From assembly GCF_048544455.1 (NCBI RefSeq), contig NC_133536.1, positions 40,730,152 through 40,794,151 of the forward strand: a stretch of DNA of 64,000 bases, read 5' to 3'. The translations under genes and the position numbers were made by a program. A model generated the notes under the pieces. That model worked only from the letters and a program-made list of their open reading frames with translations, was not told where the DNA came from and searched no databases. The DNA is from Silene latifolia. Lineage: Eukaryota > Streptophyta > Magnoliopsida > Caryophyllales > Caryophyllaceae. Of the stretch, positions 60,333 through 64,000 are shown piece after piece; positions within the stretch are counted from its first letter, which is position 1, and every line of letters begins with the position of its first letter.

Positions 60333-60667
60333 CAGAAGGAGAAATCATAGTATACAACATCTTAATAATATAGTTATAAGAAAATACAAGTATCTTTTCA
60401 ATGAAACGGTGATACTCTCGTTGATCAGACAAGAACATCCACATTCATATCAAGATATAAAAATATTTCTACACCAATAAATGAGAAAACCCATTATTGG
60501 GACGTCACCAACAACGAGATTTAACATTCATTAATGTTAAAACCATTGAAAATCATAAAAGCATTTTCAAACTTTTAGTTTAAAATTCTATAATAAGAAT
60601 AATATCTTTACTAATTATGATTAAACATAGCTTAGTAACTCGGAAAAAGAGTAAGAAAAGGAATACC

Positions 60668-63394
60668 TTACGAGAATAACTCAGGATATTTAGCTAACAT
60701 AGAAGCTTCAGTCTCCCAAGTCTCTTCTTCGACATTTCCACAACGCCAAAGAACACGGACTAGAGGTACAACTTTGCTCCTAAGTTGCTTGTTGGCTTTT
60801 TCAAGAATCCGAATTGGCCTTTCTTCAACCACCAAGTTAGGCTCCAATTCAAGAATCTCTTCTTGGATGATATGGCTAGGGTCACTAATGTACTTTCTCA
60901 ATTGAGAAACATGGAAAATATTGTGAACCTTGCTCAGATTTGGGGGCAATTCTAAACGGTAAGCAACAGGACCAATCTTTTCAATCACCCGAAAAGGTCC
61001 AATATATTTAGGGCTCAGCTTCCCTTTAACGCCAAACCGTTTCACCCCTTTCATAGGTGATACTTTAAGGAATACTTGATCATCAACCTCAAAGGAAAGT
61101 GGTCGACGACGGACATCAGCATATGATTTTTGATATCTGAGCGGCCTTCATCCGCTCCCGAATGATCTTAACTTGTTCAATGGACTCGGTCACCAAATCA
61201 GGTCCTAACATTGGAACATTTTGGGTTTGATCCCAACAGACTGGAGTACGGCATTTTCTACCATACAGAGCTTCATATGGGGCCATTTTAATGGAGGCTT
61301 GATAGCTGTTGTTGTAAGAAAATTCAACTAGAGGTAAACATTTCTCCCAAGAAGTTTGGAAATCTAAAGCACAGGCACGAAGAAGATCCTCTAAAGTTTG
61401 AATTGTTCTCTCAGTTTGACCATCAGTGGCGGCGTGAAAAGCAGTGCTCATCAATAGTTTACTACCCAAGGCCTCTTGTAATGCAGTCCAGAAACGAGAA
61501 CAAAATCGAGGATCCCGATCTGAAACTATATCTTTAGGAACCCCATGATAGCGCACTATCTCATCCACATAGGTACGAGCTAGAACTTCTAATCTCCAGG
61601 TCTCTTTGATGGGAATAAACCGAGCACACTTAGTCAATCGGTCCACAACCACCCAAACAGCATTCTTCCCAGTGGAAGTCTTGGGTAAAGCCATCACAAA
61701 ATCCATGGAAATAGACTCCCATTTCAAAGAGGAACATCCAAGGGTTGAAGCAAACCCCCGGGCTTTTGATGCTCTATCTTTACTCTCTGACATGTGAGGC
61801 ATTTACTGACATACTCCATAACTTCAATCTTCATCCTAGGCCACCAGAATTGTAATCTCAAATCTTTGTACATTTTGGTACCTCCCGGATGAATGGAGTA
61901 AGGAGAGAGGTGTGCTTCATCAAGAATTCTTTTTCTCAAATCGGCTGCACTCGGAACATAGATTCTACCATGATAACGAAGATACCCATCATCATCAATC
62001 TTACAATCCTTAGCTTGCCCAAGTTGAATTTTAGCTCGAATGGATTTGAAAGTAGGATCATCAGGAAGGCAAGCACGGATCTCACGGTGGAAGTCAGGTT
62101 CAGCTGACATGGCATCAAGATGATGAGAGCCCCTTTTTACAAGGCTTATTCCTAGTTTTTGAAGTTCTAAAGCAAGTTCAGGAGGTAATTCCCGAAAAGA
62201 ATTCAAAGAATGACAGGATTTTCTGCTAAGAGCATCAGCCACCACATTAGCTTTTCCTTCATGATATATTAGGTCGGCATCATAGTCATTCACCAATTCT
62301 AACCATCTTCTTTGTCTCATGTTCAGATCTTTTTGGGTAAAGAGATATTTCAGGCTTTTGTGGTCGGTGTAGATGTTGCAATGGACTCCAATGAGGTAGT
62401 GTCTCCAAATCTTTAAAGCATGCACCACCGCAGCTAATTCAAGATCATGAGTCGGGTAGTTAACTTCATGAACTCTAAGCTGTCGAGAGGCATACGCAAT
62501 AACTTTCCCTTTTTGCATCAAGACACAACCTAAACCATGCTTAGAAGCATCGCAGTAAACATCAAAGTCCACTCCTTCTTTAGGTAAGGTCAACACCGGA
62601 GCGGTAGTCAACCTCTTTTTCAATTCCTGGAAGGCATTTTCACACTCCTCAGACCACACAAACTTAGACTCTTTCTTCAGCAACTGAGTCATCGGCCTAG
62701 CAATCCTTGAAAAATCCTTCACAAACCGTCGATAATAACCCGCCAAGCCAAGGAAACTACGGATTTCAGAAACATTGGTCGGACTTTTCCAATCAACAAC
62801 GGCTTCAATTTTGGCAGGATCTACCATAACACCCTCTTTTGAAATGACGTGCCCAAGGAAAGTCACTTTAGATAACCAGAATTCACATTTAGAGAATTTA
62901 GCATACCATTTTTCACGGCGCAAAATCTCTAAAATAACACGAAGGTGTTGGACATGTTCTTCTTCAGATTTAGAATAGATCAAGATGTCATCAATGAACA
63001 CCACAATGCATTTGTCAAGGTGTTCTCTGAAAGTACGGTTCATCTGATCCATGAATACTGCTGGAGCATTGGTCAAACCGAATGGCATCACCGTAAACTC
63101 GAAATGACCATATCTCGTACTGAAGGCAGTTCTAGGAATGTCAGCTTCTCGGACTGGAATTTGATGATAGCCTGAACGAAGATCAATTTTAGAAAAAGTA
63201 GAAGCACCTCGGAGTTGGTCGAAAAGATCATCAATTCTAGGAAGAGGATATTTATTCTTGATAGTAACCCGGTTGAGTTCACGATAATCTATGCATAATC
63301 GCATAGATCCATCCTTCTTTCTTACAAAGAGAACAGGAGCACCCCAAGGTGAAGAGCTAGGTCGGATAAAACCTTTGACAATCAAATCATCCAA
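60668..63394 (-). pseudogene. Element E pol: RT, RNase H, integrase, chromodomain (frameshifted)
   Basis: RT/RNase H frame 63394-61724: [15 protein letters not shown], catalytic [10 protein letters not shown], RNase [14 protein letters not shown], integrase finger CLTCQRVK. A frameshift at about 61735 leads to 61802-61116: SMDFVMALPK, SDRDPRFCSR and TDGQTERTIQ carry the D-D-E residues. Another frameshift near 61128, at a CTCAG site, leads to the last frame ending at 60668 (VHNIFHVSQLRKY, EEETWETEASMLAKYPELF), the chromodomain tail. Integrase joins the element's DNA to the chromosome. Breaks are one or two bases each, so the copy is young or partly mis-assembled. Confidence 0.88.
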
Positions 63395-64000
63395 ATTTGA
63401 GTCTTGACTCTTTCATTTCAGACGGTGCCAGCCTATAAGGAGCTTTAGCAATAGGGCCGGTACCAGGAATAAGATCAATAGCAAATTCAACTTCCCTTTC
63501 AGGAGGAATTCCCGGTAGCTCATCAGGAAAAACATCGGGAAATTCACATACTACAGGAATGTTCTCTTTAGGAGGTAGAGAGGAAGAATCAGAAGAAGTC
63601 ACCATACACAAAAAGGCTTGATGACCCTTTTTCATCGTATTGACAAACTTCATAGCAGAAATTAATTTAGTACCGGTTTGTCTTTTAACCATTTGATAAG
63701 ACACACGGTGACCTGAAGGGCTTGTAAGAATTATTTTCTGGTCTCGACATTCAAATCGAGCATGATAAGTATGTAACCAATCCATGCCCAAAATGACATC
63801 AAATTCTTCAAGCGGAAATTGGAAAAGATTTGCTGGAAATATAGATCCCACAATAGAAATAGGGACTTCCGGATAGATTTTAGAACAGGAAAAGACATCC
63901 CCAGAGGGTAAGGATATAGATGTGCTTTCTTCTTGTGATGATTCAAGTGACAACTTATCGGAGAGTTTCATTGAAATAAAAGATAAAGAGGCACCCGTAT
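63387..64000 (-). pseudogene. Element E aspartic protease, cut by the window edge
   Basis: Open frame entering from the window end: TGASLSFIS (the active-site Asp would lie just outside), then EFDVILGMDWLHTYHARF and the linker to RT ([34 protein letters not shown]). It shifts frame at about 63395 just before RT. Gag and its zinc knuckle would be beyond 64000. Confidence 0.85.

Larger units (their letters stand above)
56937..64000 (-). mobile_element. Element E: Ty3/gypsy chromovirus (Tekay-type), 3' part; runs off the window
   Basis: A 3359-bp 3' LTR (56937-60295, minus-strand TGTAACGCCCCG...GGTGTTACA), hairpin and polypurine tract, then on the minus strand chromodomain, integrase, RNase H/RT and protease up to the window end. 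Gag and the 5' LTR lie outside. Pol has three frameshift points. The LTR is much longer than in A, but U5-end words (ccgagatggtaacg) and the 3' hairpin are shared. The far target duplication cannot be checked. Confidence 0.92.

Overview
The window is eukaryotic plant DNA, almost certainly from a eudicot: AT-rich sequence, GT/AG introns, an intact plant-type histone H4 gene, and plant transposon families (CACTA with DUF4218/DUF4216 transposase, Tekay-type chromodomain Ty3/gypsy, Athila-like gypsy, Ty1/copia, TTF-finger hAT, Stowaway MITE). The species cannot be fixed from the sequence. Apart from the H4 gene, a possible two-exon membrane-protein gene and a weak acidic hypothetical gene, nearly everything is mobile DNA stacked element within element. 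Letters A to F below name the LTR elements. || Layout: 1-640 looks like the tail of a Tat/Ogre-type LTR element. About 641-27686 is a CACTA (En/Spm) transposon without its 5' end, holding a broken TNP2-like transposase and a many-exon Ptta/En-Spm + Ulp1-like second gene. Exon 4 of that second gene is split by Ty3/gypsy element A (4532-24057, TSD GAAAA, two 1356-bp LTRs, chromodomain pol). Element A is split in its leader by Athila-like element C on the minus strand (6303-17478, TSD TTGGG), which has gag-protease and an Athila-type extra ORF but no reverse transcriptase. 28581-43026 is Ty1/copia element B on the minus strand (TSD TTCCG, 335-bp LTRs). It is split in its reverse transcriptase by D (30172-37891, TSD CAGCA), a non-autonomous gypsy relative of A, and after its protease by a 1.37-kb terminal-inverted-repeat element. 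43.0-51.3 kb holds the membrane-protein gene with a tRNA-like sequence in its intron, a Tork-like copia remnant F, degenerate repeats and the acidic gene. 51361-55060 is a hAT element, 55278-55543 a Stowaway MITE, 55697-56008 histone H4, and 56937-64000+ the 3' part of minus-strand gypsy element E. || Main observations. (1) Elements A, D, E and the unrelated C carry a short perfect or near-perfect stem with a four-base loop 18-22 nt before the 3' LTR; its sequence changes between elements while pairing is kept. Copia B has a different hairpin in the same place. (2) The LTR of D has swallowed two earlier LTR starts, each with its own polypurine tract and hairpin. (3) The palindrome TCGATCGA, usually as TACTCGATCGAGTA, occurs about 58 times in clusters in A, D and C, including inside C's gag coding region. 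(4) Differences between near-identical repeat copies, and several frameshifts, fall at CAG/CTG sites, which suggests consensus errors at CHG-methylated cytosines. Some 'broken' retroelement frames may therefore be assembly artefacts. || Nested TSDs give the order of events: the CACTA before A, A before C; copia B before D and the TIR element.
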